Part shown: positions 54,510 to 63,879 of the stretch, piece by piece
How positions within the stretch are numbered: position 1 is the first letter of the stretch
How the letters are laid out: every line of letters starts with the position of its first letter
NCBI GenBank assembly: GCA_026129685.1
Contig: JAHCHO010000007.1
Span: 1 to 64,000 of the forward strand
Length of the DNA: 64,000 nucleotides
Direction: 5' to 3'
Source of the DNA: Fimbriimonadaceae bacterium
GTDB taxonomy: Bacteria; Armatimonadota; Fimbriimonadia; Fimbriimonadales; Fimbriimonadaceae
Notes under the pieces: model-generated
The model's input: only the letters and a program-made list of their open reading frames with translations
The model's database searches: none
What the model was told of the DNA's origin: nothing
Translations under genes and position numbers: made by a program

Positions 54510-55976
54510 TCAATAGGCCTTCGCGAACGCGACCCGGCGCGCGCTCGGCTGGCCCGAGAACACGCACGCCCCTGGCTCGTCGTCCGACGGGTCGAGCGGC
54601 GTCAGCGGAATGCACCGAATGGTGGCCTTCGTCTTGTCGGAGATCGCCAGTTCCGTTTCCGTCGTGCCGTCCCAGTGCGCCATCACGAACCCGGCGCCCC
54701 CCTCGCCCTCGAAGATCGCCTCGAACTCCGCCCAGGTGTCCACCCGGCGGGTGTTGGCGCGTCGCAGGTCGAGCGCCCGCTCGAACAGCGCGCTCTGCAT
54801 CGAGGTCAGTTCGTGCCCCACAAAGCCGACGACCTCTTCGAGCGAGACGGTGTGCTTCTGGCCAACGTCGCGTCGGGTGACCACGCAGGTCCCCGCCTCG
54901 AGGTCGCGCGGTCCGAGCTCGATCCTGACGCACGCTCCGTGCAGTTCCCAATGGTTAAACTTGAAGCCCGGCGACTCCTTCTCGCGGGAGTCCACGTGGA
55001 CGCGCGCCCGCCCACCGTCCCACCCGGCCTGCTTCAGGTCGAGCGCCATTTTCTCGGCGGCGCCGACCGTCTTCTCGCGCTGCTCGTCCCGGCCGATCGG
55101 GATGATCACCACTTGGACCGGTGCGACGCGCGGGGGGAGGACGAGACCCTGGTCGTCCGAATGCGCCATCACGAGCGTCCCGACCAAGCGGGTCGAAACG
55201 CCCCACGAGGTCGCCCATACGTAGTCGAGTTTGCCCTCCTTGTCTTGGAAGGTCACGTCGAACGCCTTGGCGAAGTTCTGCCCGAGGTGGTGCGAGGTGC
55301 CCGCCTGGATCGCCCGGAGGTCCTGCGTCATCGCCTCGATGCAGTAGGTGTGGTCCGCCCCGGCAAACTTCTCGTTCTCCGATTTGAGCCCGACCAGCAC
55401 CGGCACCGCCAGCCAGTCCTCGCACAACTTGCGGTAGATTTCGAGGATCGTGAGCGATTCTCGCTCGGCCTCGTCGTAGGTCGCGTGCGCGGTGTGCCCT
55501 TCCTGCCACAGGAATTCCATCGTGCGCAGAAAGAGCCGCGTCCGCATCTCCCACCGCACGACGTTTGCCCACTGGTTGATCAGAATCGGCAGGTCGCGCC
55601 AACTCTGAATCCACTTGGCGTACATGTTCCAGATGACCGTTTCGCTGGTCGGCCGGATGTACAGCGGCTCCTCGAGCTTCTTGCCCCCGCCGTGGGTGAC
55701 GACGGCGCATTGCGGCGCGAACCCCTCGACGTGCTGGGCCTCCTTCTGCAGGAAGCTCTCCGGAATGAGGAGCGGGAAGTAGGCGTTTTGGTGGCCCGTG
55801 TCCTTGAACATGTCGTCCAAGGCGCGCTGAATGGCTTCCCAAATCGCGTATCCGTGCGGCTTGATCACCATGCAGCCGCGCACCGGGGCGTAGTCGGCGA
55901 GGTTGGCCCGGACGACCAGTTCGTTGTACCAGTCGCTGTAGTTTTCGCTTCGCTTGGTGATGCCTTTGCCACTCAT
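54510..55976 (-). CDS. proS: prolyl-tRNA synthetase (short, archaeal-type)
   Basis: A 488-residue class II synthetase. '[20 protein letters not shown]' (motif 2 region), '[20 protein letters not shown]', '[15 protein letters not shown]', '[15 protein letters not shown]' and the C-terminal 'KAY' end identify the archaeal/eukaryotic-type ProRS without the bacterial editing insertion. It attaches proline to tRNA-Pro. The ATG at 55976 was chosen over an upstream reading that lacks family features. It converges on the pseudopilin pair. Confidence 0.93.
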   Translation of the reverse strand: MSGKGITKRSENYSDWYNELVVRANLADYAPVRGCMVIKPHGYAIWEAIQRALDDMFKDTGHQNAYFPLLIPESFLQKEAQHVEGFAPQCAVVTHGGGKKLEEPLYIRPTSETVIWNMYAKWIQSWRDLPILINQWANVVRWEMRTRLFLRTMEFLWQEGHTAHATYDEAERESLTILEIYRKLCEDWLAVPVLVGLKSENEKFAGADHTYCIEAMTQDLRAIQAGTSHHLGQNFAKAFDVTFQDKEGKLDYVWATSWGVSTRLVGTLVMAHSDDQGLVLPPRVAPVQVVIIPIGRDEQREKTVGAAEKMALDLKQAGWDGGRARVHVDSREKESPGFKFNHWELHGACVRIELGPRDLEAGTCVVTRRDVGQKHTVSLEEVVGFVGHELTSMQSALFERALDLRRANTRRVDTWAEFEAIFEGEGGAGFVMAHWDGTTETELAISDKTKATIRCIPLTPLDPSDDEPGACVFSGQPSARRVAFAKAY

Positions 55977-56113
55977 GGGAGCAGAAAGTGTGGCATACCG
56001 TGACGACCCAACCTTGGGCCGGCGATGGCGCACAGAGAGGAGAGGGCCATCCTAGCCCTGCGCCCACCAATCCTTGGTTCGCCCTAACGGACGAACCGGC
56101 GAAGCCGAAAGCC

Positions 56114-56920
56114 TCAGAATTCGAGCGTCATGCCGTCGAATCCGACTTCGATCCCGTGCGGATTCAGCGCCGCTTCGAGTTCGTGGTGCAGCCCGTCGCC
56201 CGTATGGGCATGGTGAGTCGTGACCACCCGAGACTCCTCGCGCAACACACCCATGCGCCGCAACCGCTCCACCACCCGGATGCAGTCGTATACGTCCAGG
56301 TGGCCGTGATAGGCGGTCCCGCGGAATCCTTCGGAGCATTCGAGGACAAGCACATCCACCGCGTAATCCTCGAGGAACGCCCATGTTTCGTCCGGCCATA
56401 TCCCGGTGTCGGTACCGTAGAGCAGGGTGCTCGTTTCGTCCTGGATCAGGATGTTCTGGCTGTCCTCGTCCTCCTTGTGGTTCGCGTGGATCGGTGTGAT
56501 AACGTACTCGCCGTGGGGGAAGGGCTGAAAACTGTGCGTCACGACGACGTCCAACGGCCAGTCGGGGTACTGCCCCCAGATTCGCGCGCTCACCTGGGGG
56601 TTGGCGTAGATCGTAAACGGCAGACACTCGTGAGACGTGAACGGGAAGAGGGCGTACTGGATTTCGGCGGGCGCGAAGTGGTCGTCGTGGCCATGGGTGA
56701 AGATGAGGGCGGACCAGTCGCGAATCCAAAGACCCTCGCGCGTCATCTGAGTCAGCGTCTCCGGTCCCAGGTCGAGTTTCAGATGCCCGTCCACGATCGC
56801 GGCAGTGCGCGTCCGCACGTCCTTGCCCCCGTGCTCCATCGCGTAACGGCTGACTCTGGAGTCGGCGTAGAATCCCGGCACCCCATCGGCGCCGCCCGTA
56901 CCGAGGAGGTTGATGATCAT
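56114..56920 (-). CDS. MBL-fold metal-dependent hydrolase
   Basis: A 268-residue metallo-beta-lactamase-fold protein. The zinc motif is 'IFTHGHDDHFAP' (HxHxDH, about 92-103), with 'NLLGTGGADGVP' near the start and 'LDVYDCIRVVERLR' later. It resembles PhnP/RNase Z-like hydrolases of phosphodiesters or lactones; the substrate is unresolved. Its ATG overlaps the DUF1015 stop (ATGA), so it is co-translated. Confidence 0.82.
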   Translation of the reverse strand: MIINLLGTGGADGVPGFYADSRVSRYAMEHGGKDVRTRTAAIVDGHLKLDLGPETLTQMTREGLWIRDWSALIFTHGHDDHFAPAEIQYALFPFTSHECLPFTIYANPQVSARIWGQYPDWPLDVVVTHSFQPFPHGEYVITPIHANHKEDEDSQNILIQDETSTLLYGTDTGIWPDETWAFLEDYAVDVLVLECSEGFRGTAYHGHLDVYDCIRVVERLRRMGVLREESRVVTTHHAHTGDGLHHELEAALNPHGIEVGFDGMTLEF

Positions 56921-58191
56921 GCTTCGAAGTCGTTCAGCGACCAGACCACCAATCCGCTGAGGAGTTTCGGGTAGTAGTAAGTGCTCTTCTGGGGCATCTT
57001 TTCCCCGCCGAGCGCGATGCGACGCATCTGGTCCACCGTGGGCGGGTTCATCAAGAAAGCGGCGCTCGCCCCATCGTCCACCGATCGGATCGCCTCCGCC
57101 GGGTCCCGGGTGTAGGCGATCCCGTCGAGTCCGGCGATCCCAAGGCGTCGTTCGAGGACCACGCGGTGCAGAATCGAGACGTCGAGGCCGCGCAACAGCT
57201 CGCTCCCGCCTTCCACCGAGGCCACGATCGACGGGAAGTCCCTCGCCGTCAGCAAAGCCCCCTTGCCGCCGGGGAGCGCGACGCCGAAGACGCCCGGGGC
57301 ACCGTCGCGCTGCGCGACCTCGTCCCAAAGCGTGGCGTTGGCAACGTCCCTACGCTCGAAATCAACCTCGAGTCTGGTCACGATGTCTTCGACCGAGACC
57401 GCGCCCTTCTGGAGGATACGATGGGTCGGAAGGAGCACGAGCCCGGGATCGGACATGCTGCTGAGGGCCATCATCATGAAGTCCTCCGGCACCGCCCCGT
57501 CCCGTTCGCCGAGGGCGGCGCGGAAGTTGCAGGCCGTCTCGTAACGATGGTGGCCGTCGGCGATCCAAACCTTCTTGTCGGCGATGCCCTGTTGAATCGC
57601 CGCGCAGGCGTCCGCCGACTCGACCGCGAACAACTCGTGCCGAACCCCGTCCTCGGTCGCAAAGTCGTGAAGGGCCGCCGAAGGCGCACCGTCGATGCAC
57701 CGGAACACGCCGCCGTCCGGGTCCTCGAAGAGTCCGTAGATGCACTCCAGGTGGGTGCGGGTCGCTTCGAGCAACCGCAGGCGGTCCTCCTTGTGCTTCG
57801 GGAAGGTCTGCTCGTGCGGCAACACGACGCCCTTCTCGTAGGGCTCCACCTTGATGAGCGTGATGAGCGCGGTGCGGCGGAACCGCTCCGGCGTCCCCGG
57901 AATGCCGAACGTCTGGACGTTGCGGTAGAAGACGGGCCGGTCCTCCAGCGCGAGATAACCGCTCCGACGCCACTCGGCGAGACCCGCCGAACTGCGCGCA
58001 TACTTGACGTACTTGCTCCGGTCGTCCGGTTGCGCAAGGGGGAGCGTCAGGTGGACGATGTTGTGGGACGACTTCTCGGCGAGCGCGTCGCGCTCGGCGG
58101 ACGTCAGGACGTCGTAGGGGGGCGCCACCAATTCTTCGATGGGTCCGGCGTCGCGGTAGCGCAGCCCTCGAAAGGGTCGGACTTCGGCCAT
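56917..58191 (-). CDS. DUF1015 family protein
   Basis: A 424-residue protein of the DUF1015 family: 'VRPFRGLRYRDAGPIEELVA' at the start, 'PPYDVLTSAERDAL', 'HEQTFPKHKEDRLRLLEAT', 'IADGHHRYETACNFR' and 'YYYPKLLSGLVVWSL' at the end. Function is undescribed; homologues lie near amino-acid or cofactor genes. The ATG 58191 fits the conserved start better than 58203. It is divergent from the prenyl synthase, separated by about 50 bases. Confidence 0.85.
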   Translation of the reverse strand: MAEVRPFRGLRYRDAGPIEELVAPPYDVLTSAERDALAEKSSHNIVHLTLPLAQPDDRSKYVKYARSSAGLAEWRRSGYLALEDRPVFYRNVQTFGIPGTPERFRRTALITLIKVEPYEKGVVLPHEQTFPKHKEDRLRLLEATRTHLECIYGLFEDPDGGVFRCIDGAPSAALHDFATEDGVRHELFAVESADACAAIQQGIADKKVWIADGHHRYETACNFRAALGERDGAVPEDFMMMALSSMSDPGLVLLPTHRILQKGAVSVEDIVTRLEVDFERRDVANATLWDEVAQRDGAPGVFGVALPGGKGALLTARDFPSIVASVEGGSELLRGLDVSILHRVVLERRLGIAGLDGIAYTRDPAEAIRSVDDGASAAFLMNPPTVDQMRRIALGGEKMPQKSTYYYPKLLSGLVVWSLNDFEA

Positions 58192-58243
58192 GGGTGGGGC
58201 CATTTTACCGACCCGTTCGGTGGCCGATAGGTACACTCCCCGC

Positions 58244-59128
58244 GTGTCGGCGGACCCCGCACTGAAGTCCTACGCCTCGATGGTGGACTCTCGGCTGGAC
58301 GCCCTTCTCCCACCCGAGACCCAGCGGCCGTCCGAGTTGCATCGGGCGATGCGCTACTCCTGTCTCGCTCCCGGCAAGCGACTTCGCCCGGCCCTCTGCA
58401 TGGCCTCGGCGGGCGCGGTGGGTGGCGATCCGACCGCCGCTCTGGACGCGGGGTGCGCGGTCGAGATGCTCCATTGCTTCTCTCTGATCCACGACGACCT
58501 GCCCGCGATCGACAACGACGACCTCCGGCGCGGAAGGCCGACCTGCCATCGCGTCTACGGGGAAGCCCTCGCGATCCTCGCCGGGGACGCCCTCTTCGCC
58601 CGCTCCCTCGAGGTGCTGGCGGGCATCGCCGCGCAGGACTCCGTGCGAGTCCGGTCGGTCTCCCTTCTTACGCGGGCCGCCGGCTCGGACGGATTGGTGG
58701 GCGGCGAGGTGCTGGACGTTCTTTCGGAGGGCCGGGACGTGGACGCGGAAACCCTGCGCTTCATCCATTCCCGCAAGACGGGCGCCCTGATCGCCGCCGC
58801 TTGCCAGATCGGCGGCCTGTTGGGCGGCGGAAGCGAAGCCCAGGTTCAGGCTCTTGGCGCGTTCGCCACTGACATCGGACTCGCCTTTCAGATCGCCGAC
58901 GACCTCCTCAACGTCCTGTCGACCGCCGACGCCCTTGGCAAGTCGACCGGGTCCGACCGCGAACGCGCGAAAGCGACCTACCCAGCGCTCTATGGGGTGC
59001 AGCGGTCGCGCGAGATCGCCGACGAGGCGGTGGTACGAGCAATCGCCGCCCTTGATCCGCTGCCCGACAACCCGAGCCGGGAAGCCCTGCGCACCCTCGC
59101 TCGGTTCGCCGTCGAACGCGATTCCTGA
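58244..59128 (+). CDS. polyprenyl (farnesyl/geranylgeranyl) diphosphate synthase
   Basis: A 294-residue trans-prenyltransferase. 'FSLIHDDLPAIDNDDLRRG' holds the first aspartate-rich motif and 'RPALCMASAGAV' the substrate-binding Arg (GKRLRP). The second motif reads QIADDLLN in place of DDILD, with only two of the usual three aspartates. 'SRKTGAL' and 'GSDRERAKATYPALYG' are family-typical. Its likely product is FPP or GGPP. Start is GTG 58244. Confidence 0.85.
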   Translation: MSADPALKSYASMVDSRLDALLPPETQRPSELHRAMRYSCLAPGKRLRPALCMASAGAVGGDPTAALDAGCAVEMLHCFSLIHDDLPAIDNDDLRRGRPTCHRVYGEALAILAGDALFARSLEVLAGIAAQDSVRVRSVSLLTRAAGSDGLVGGEVLDVLSEGRDVDAETLRFIHSRKTGALIAAACQIGGLLGGGSEAQVQALGAFATDIGLAFQIADDLLNVLSTADALGKSTGSDRERAKATYPALYGVQRSREIADEAVVRAIAALDPLPDNPSREALRTLARFAVERDS

Positions 59129-59290
59129 ATCCCAATCTTCCCGTAAAAGTCCCGACTGGACCGCCCCGGTTTCGGTAGCCTTCGAACCGAGGCCCGGTTC
59201 GCGGCGATACATGACATAATAGTCTAGATTGCGACCGCGAGTCCGACGACGATGGCCGCGCGGTCGCGTAGAAGCCGTACGAAAACCGAT

Positions 59291-60049
59291 ATGCTTGACA
59301 TCAGAAATCTGCACGCCAAGGTCGAGGACCGCGAGATTCTCCGGGGGATCGACCTGAAAGTGAACGCGGGCGAGGTCCACGCGATCATGGGCCCCAACGG
59401 TTCCGGCAAGAGCACCCTGGCCCAGGTCTTGGCCGGACGCGATACCTACGAAGTGACCGGCGGCGAGATCTTGCTCGACGGCAAGGACCTTTTGGAGATG
59501 GAACCGGAGGTCCGGGCGGCCGAAGGGCTGTTCCTCGCCTTCCAGTACCCGGTCGAGATTCACGGCGTCAGCAACACCTATTTCCTCCGCGCGGCGCTCA
59601 ACGCGATCCGAAAGTACCGAGGCGAGCCGGAACTGAGCGCGGGCAAGTTCCTTGGCTACATCAAGGAGAAGATTCAGCTCCTCGGGCTGACGCCCGACAT
59701 GCTCACTCGGGCCGTGAACGAAGGGTTCTCGGGCGGAGAAAAGAAGCGCAACGAGATCTTCCAGATGGCGGTGCTGGAACCGCGCCTCTGTGTCCTCGAC
59801 GAAACCGACTCGGGCCTCGACATCGACGCCCTCAAAGTGGTGGCGAACGGGGTCAACGCGCTTCGCTCGCCCGAACGAGCCATGATCGTGGTGACCCACT
59901 ATCAGCGGTTGCTCAACTACATCGTGCCGGACTTCGTCCACGTCCTCGTGAACGGTCGCATCGTCCGATCCGGCGGCAAGGAACTCGCCCTTGCGCTCGA
60001 GGAGCAGGGCTACGGCGAAATCGAAGAACTGGCGGGAGCGAGCGCCTGA
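59291..60049 (+). CDS. sufC: Fe-S assembly ATPase SufC
   Basis: A 252-residue ABC ATPase. Walker A is MGPNGSGKSTLAQVL (34-48), the Q-loop 'LAFQYPVEIHGV', signature 'FSGGEKKRNEIFQM' and Walker B 'CVLDETDSGLDID'. SufC pairs with SufB and SufD to build and hand on iron-sulfur clusters. The chosen ATG begins the conserved MLDIRNLHA; the upstream in-frame start gives a basic extension. It leads the operon and is 5 bases from sufD. Confidence 0.93.
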   Translation: MLDIRNLHAKVEDREILRGIDLKVNAGEVHAIMGPNGSGKSTLAQVLAGRDTYEVTGGEILLDGKDLLEMEPEVRAAEGLFLAFQYPVEIHGVSNTYFLRAALNAIRKYRGEPELSAGKFLGYIKEKIQLLGLTPDMLTRAVNEGFSGGEKKRNEIFQMAVLEPRLCVLDETDSGLDIDALKVVANGVNALRSPERAMIVVTHYQRLLNYIVPDFVHVLVNGRIVRSGGKELALALEEQGYGEIEELAGASA

Positions 60050-60054
60050 CCCCA

Positions 60055-61383
60055 ATGGCAACCCCGGACACCTTGGCCCGACCGGAAGAACCGCTAATCG
60101 CCGGGCACTTCTCGGCGGTCGCCGACCGACTCCCGGGACGCGGCCTCGGCTGGCTCGAAAGGCAGCGCGAGCAAGCGCGCGCCGACTTTCGGCGGCTCGG
60201 CATCCCGACGACCAAGCACGAGGAGTGGCGGTACACGCCGCTTCGCGACTTCTCGTCCATCGATTTTGCCCCCCGCGCTATCGCGTGCGATGTTCCCGAA
60301 CTGGCGTCGCACCCGATCTACGGGATCGAGGCGTTTCGCCTCGTCTTCAAGAACGGCGTCTACGATCCCGACGGCGGTCTCGGCGAGTGCCCGATGGGCG
60401 TCCGGGTTCTTCGGCTCGCGGACGCCCTGGCCCAAGAAGACCCCCTCGTCCGCGACCACCTTGGCCAATACGCGAAGGCGCACGAACACCCCTTTGTCGC
60501 CCTCAACACCGCGCTTTTCGAGGACGGGGTCGTCGTGCACGTCTCGCGAAACGCCGTCGTTGAAACGCCCATTCACCTCGTCTTCGCGTCCAAGACGAGC
60601 CACGCGCCGTTCGCCGCCCACCCGCGGGTGCTGATCGTCGTCGAACCCGGCGCCGAGGCCACCGTGCTCGAAAGCCATCTGGGATTCGGCGGCGTCTATC
60701 TCAGTAACCCGGTGGTCGAGGTGATCGTCGGCGAAAACGCCAAACTGGAGCACACCAAGCTTCAGGACGAGAGCCTTGAGGCCTACCACATCGCGACGAT
60801 CGACGGGCTCCAGGGGTCCGACAGCGTCTACACGTCGAACAGCGTTCAGTACGGCGCGAAACTCGGGCGAACCGACCTGAACGTGTTCCTGAACGGCCAG
60901 AACGTCGAGTGCTGGCTCAACGGCGTCTACGTCGGCATGGGGAGCCAGTTGCTCGACAACCACACCCGACTCGACCACGCCCAACCGAACGGGAACAGCT
61001 TCGAGGTCTACAAGGGCATCCTCGACGAGCGATCGAACGGCGTGTTCAACGGCAAGATCTATGTCCATCAGGACGCCCAGAAGACCGACGCCAAGCAGAC
61101 GAACCAGGCGCTTCTCCTTTCGCGGAACGCCACCATCGAGACCAAGCCTCAACTCGAGATCTACGCCGACGACGTGAAGTGCACCCACGGGGCGACCGTC
61201 GGCCAACTCGATGCCGAATCCACCTTCTACCTCCGGTCGCGCGGGATTCCCGAAGCGACCGCCAAATCCCTGTTGACCTATGCGTTCGCGAGCGAGGTGC
61301 TCGAGCGCATCGGGAACGAAGCGGTGCGCGAGATCACCGAGCGCATGCTCTACGCCAAGCTCGGCGGCGGTTTCCCGGCCTAG
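60055..61383 (+). CDS. sufD: Fe-S assembly protein SufD
   Basis: A 442-residue SufB/SufD-family protein. The N-terminus has 'PTTKHEEWRYTPLRDFSSID', typical of SufD. The beta-helix core includes 'GNSFEVYKGILDERSNGVFN' and the end 'KCTHGATVGQLDAESTFYLR' and 'SRGIPEATAKSLLTYAFASE'. It partners SufB and SufC; no SufB gene is in the window, which is unusual because most operons keep B, C and D together. A SufB elsewhere in the genome is inferred. It follows sufC with a 5-base gap. Confidence 0.9.
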   Translation: MATPDTLARPEEPLIAGHFSAVADRLPGRGLGWLERQREQARADFRRLGIPTTKHEEWRYTPLRDFSSIDFAPRAIACDVPELASHPIYGIEAFRLVFKNGVYDPDGGLGECPMGVRVLRLADALAQEDPLVRDHLGQYAKAHEHPFVALNTALFEDGVVVHVSRNAVVETPIHLVFASKTSHAPFAAHPRVLIVVEPGAEATVLESHLGFGGVYLSNPVVEVIVGENAKLEHTKLQDESLEAYHIATIDGLQGSDSVYTSNSVQYGAKLGRTDLNVFLNGQNVECWLNGVYVGMGSQLLDNHTRLDHAQPNGNSFEVYKGILDERSNGVFNGKIYVHQDAQKTDAKQTNQALLLSRNATIETKPQLEIYADDVKCTHGATVGQLDAESTFYLRSRGIPEATAKSLLTYAFASEVLERIGNEAVREITERMLYAKLGGGFPA

Positions 61384-61415
61384 ACCGATCGGCGGCTTGT
61401 CCGCCGAACGACATC

Positions 61416-61880
61416 ATGCTCGAATCATTGCGAGACGAGGTGCGCGAAGCGGTTCGGCCGCTCTTTGAGCGGCTCCCGTTGGAACGCGCGATGACGAGGC
61501 TCACGCCATCCGAGCCGATGGACGCGACCATCCTGACCGTCGCCTCCGAGACCGCCGAGCGCTTGGCGAGCGATCCGCCCTTGGTCGCCGCCGTTTGGCT
61601 CTACGTGGACGATCTCGAGCGAAGCCACCGCGTGAGCCAAGGCATCGAAGGACCGACGGGCGCCGCCTGGCACGCGATCATGCATCGCCGTGAGGGGGAC
61701 TTCTGGAACAGCAAGTATTGGTGGCGAAGGGTCGGTCCGCACCCCGGGATCGAAGGCAACCCGGCCGCGCTCGTGGACGCCGTCGAAGCCGCCCGCGGGA
61801 CCGACGATCCGGAACTGGTTCGGCGTCAACGCGAAGAGTGGGCGCGTCTGTTCGCTTGGTGCGCAGGAGGCGCGTCGTGA
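61416..61880 (+). CDS. unknown small protein inside the suf operon
   Basis: A 154-residue protein of no recognised family. It is rich in acidic and basic residues with a central aromatic segment: 'VAAVWLYVDDLERSHRVSQG', 'AWHAIMHRREGDFWNSKYWW', and 'RVGPHPG'. No cysteines for iron-sulfur binding other than a terminal one. The stop overlaps the sufS GTG (GTGA), so it is coupled. It may be a chaperone or an unrelated passenger; the repeated presence with suf genes elsewhere was not checked. Confidence 0.7.
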   Translation: MLESLRDEVREAVRPLFERLPLERAMTRLTPSEPMDATILTVASETAERLASDPPLVAAVWLYVDDLERSHRVSQGIEGPTGAAWHAIMHRREGDFWNSKYWWRRVGPHPGIEGNPAALVDAVEAARGTDDPELVRRQREEWARLFAWCAGGAS

Positions 61881-63103
61881 CGACCGAAACCTTCGACGTC
61901 GGCATTCTGCGGGCGCAGTTCCCGATTCTCGATCGCACCCTGCACGGCTACCCCATGGCCTACCTGGACTCGGCGGCGACGGCGCAGAAGCCCCGGCGAG
62001 TCATCGAAGCGACAAGGGCGTTCTACGAGACGTCGAACGCGAACATCAATCGGGGCGCCTACAAGCTCTGCCAGGAAGCGACCGAGGCGTACGAAGGCGC
62101 CCGCGCCACCGTCGCGGCCCACCTGAACGCCGCCCACCCGAACGAAATCGTGTTCGTGCGCGGCACCACCGAAGCGATGAACCTGCTCGCCCACTCGCTC
62201 GGTCAGGGACTCGGCCCGGGCGACGAGATTCTCCTCACGCACATGGAGCACCACGCGAACATCGTCCCGTGGCAGCTCGTTGCGGAACGTATCGGGGTGA
62301 CGATCCGCGTGGTCCCCGTGACCGAAGACGGACGCCTGAACCTGGAGGCGTACCGCAACATGCTCGGACCTCGGACGCGGATCGTGTCGGTGACCCACGT
62401 CTCGAACGCGCTCGGGACCGTCAATCCCGTTTGCGAGATCGCCCGCGACGCTCGGTCGGCGGGCGCGATCGTCGTCGTGGACGGCGCTCAGGCCGCCCCC
62501 CATCTCAAGGTCGACGTCCAAGCCCTCGGCGCCGACTTTTACGCCTTTTCCGGGCACAAGACCTACGGACCGACCGGCATCGGCGCGTTTTACGGTCAGC
62601 GCGCGCTGCTCGAGGAACTCCCCCCTTACCAAAGTGGCGGCGACATGATCGCCCGGGTCTCGTTCGAAAAGACCACCTTCAAAGCGGCGCCCCAGCGATT
62701 CGAGGCGGGCACCCCGAACATCGCGGGAGCGGTCGGGCTCGGCGAAGCCCTTCGCTTCCTCGCCGAAACCGGGATGGACGCGATTTCGGCGCACGAATGC
62801 GAACTCGCCGAACTGGCCCGCAAAAAGCTTGCGGTGGTCCCGGGAGTACGGTTCTACGGAACCGCACCGGAACGGGCGGGAATCGTGTCCTTCACCGTCC
62901 AGGGCGTCCATCCCCACGACCTGGCGACGATCCTGGACCGGCGCGGGGTCGCCATCCGCGCCGGCCATCACTGTTGCCAGCCGCTCTGGGAACGCTTCGG
63001 CATCCCTGCGACCGCGCGCGCCTCGTTCGGCCTGTACAATACGCACCAAGAGGTCGAGGCCCTGGTCGAAGGGGTGTCGTACGCTCGGGAGCTCTTCACG
63101 TGA
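61877..63103 (+). CDS. sufS: cysteine desulfurase SufS
   Basis: A 408-residue PLP enzyme of the SufS/CsdA type. The Schiff-base lysine is in 'FSGHKTYGPTG' (Lys228), the catalytic cysteine loop is 'RAGHHCCQPLW' (Cys366/367), and 'THMEHHANIVPWQL' is family-typical. It removes sulfur from cysteine for cluster assembly. Translation starts at GTG 61877 after AGGAGG, overlapping the previous stop. The downstream sufU starts directly at its stop codon (TGATG). Confidence 0.95.
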   Translation: MTTETFDVGILRAQFPILDRTLHGYPMAYLDSAATAQKPRRVIEATRAFYETSNANINRGAYKLCQEATEAYEGARATVAAHLNAAHPNEIVFVRGTTEAMNLLAHSLGQGLGPGDEILLTHMEHHANIVPWQLVAERIGVTIRVVPVTEDGRLNLEAYRNMLGPRTRIVSVTHVSNALGTVNPVCEIARDARSAGAIVVVDGAQAAPHLKVDVQALGADFYAFSGHKTYGPTGIGAFYGQRALLEELPPYQSGGDMIARVSFEKTTFKAAPQRFEAGTPNIAGAVGLGEALRFLAETGMDAISAHECELAELARKKLAVVPGVRFYGTAPERAGIVSFTVQGVHPHDLATILDRRGVAIRAGHHCCQPLWERFGIPATARASFGLYNTHQEVEALVEGVSYARELFT

Positions 63104-63540
63104 TGCTCGACGACCTGTACCAAGACGTCATCCTCGACCACAACCGTCGCCCCCGGAACTTCGGGGCGATGGAGCCATCGGACGGGCACGCCGAAGGGCA
63201 CAACCCCCTCTGCGGCGACTGCGTGACCGTCTTCGTCAAAACCGACGGCGAACGCATCGTGGACGTGACCTTCACGGGCAACGGGTGCGCCATTTCGACC
63301 GCCTCCGCCTCGATGATGACGGAAGCGGTGACCGGAAAGACCGTCGCCGAAGCCCTCGCGCTGTTCGACGAGGTCCAGGGGGCGGTCCGCGGCGACGCCG
63401 AACCGGACGACGAGTCGTTGGGCGAAATCGCCGCCCTCTGCGGCGTCAAGGACTATCCGATGCGGGTCAAGTGCGCCACCCTCGCGTGGCACACGTTGAA
63501 AGCCGCCTTGGAGGGAGCCACCGTTGCCGAATCCGATTGA
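63103..63540 (+). CDS. sufU: SufU sulfur-transfer/scaffold protein
   Basis: A 145-residue SufU. 'LDHNRRPRNFGAMEP' and 'GHNPLCGDCVTVFVK' include the first zinc/cluster cysteine, 'FTGNGCAISTASASMM' the second, and 'YPMRVKCATLAWHTL' the third. SufU accepts sulfur from SufS in Firmicutes-like systems. It is distinct from the NifU-like gene at the left edge. Confidence 0.94.
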   Translation: MLDDLYQDVILDHNRRPRNFGAMEPSDGHAEGHNPLCGDCVTVFVKTDGERIVDVTFTGNGCAISTASASMMTEAVTGKTVAEALALFDEVQGAVRGDAEPDDESLGEIAALCGVKDYPMRVKCATLAWHTLKAALEGATVAESD

Positions 63541-63877
63541 TCCTCCCGCCCGCTCCCTGAACTCGATCGAGCGTTCCATGCTGGAAGCCGAGGCGATCGA
63601 GGCCATCCGAACGGTCTACGACCCCGAAATCCCCGTGAACGTGTACGATCTCGGCCTCATCTACACGATCGACGTCGCCGAAAACGCGGACGTCGCCATC
63701 GAGATGACCCTCACCTCCCCCGCTTGTCCGGTCGCGGGAATCCTGCCCGGGGAGGTCGAATGCGCCGTCCGCAACGTCCCCGGTGTTGGCCGGGTTCGAG
63801 TGGACCTAGTCTGGGACCCACCGTTTACCATCGACCGCATCCCCGACGAGGTTAAACTAGAACTCGGGCTGCTATAG
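63524..63877 (+). CDS. sufT: SufT/MIP18-like protein
   Basis: A 117-residue DUF59/MIP18-family protein. 'AIRTVYDPEIPVNVYDLGLI' is the hallmark block and 'TLTSPACPVAGILPGEVE' the conserved cysteine region. SufT helps mature Fe-S proteins. The TTG start at 63524 (after GGAGGGAGCC) overlaps sufU by 17 bases; an ATG at 63578 would give a shorter form. Confidence 0.85.
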   Translation: MPNPIDPPARSLNSIERSMLEAEAIEAIRTVYDPEIPVNVYDLGLIYTIDVAENADVAIEMTLTSPACPVAGILPGEVECAVRNVPGVGRVRVDLVWDPPFTIDRIPDEVKLELGLL

Positions 63878-63879
63878 CC

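Noticed and set aside
59195-59223. Promoter for the suf operon (CATAAT/TAATAG near 59218)
   Set aside because: A -10-like box is present but no acceptable -35 lies at the right distance, and no Rrf2-type operator is recognised.
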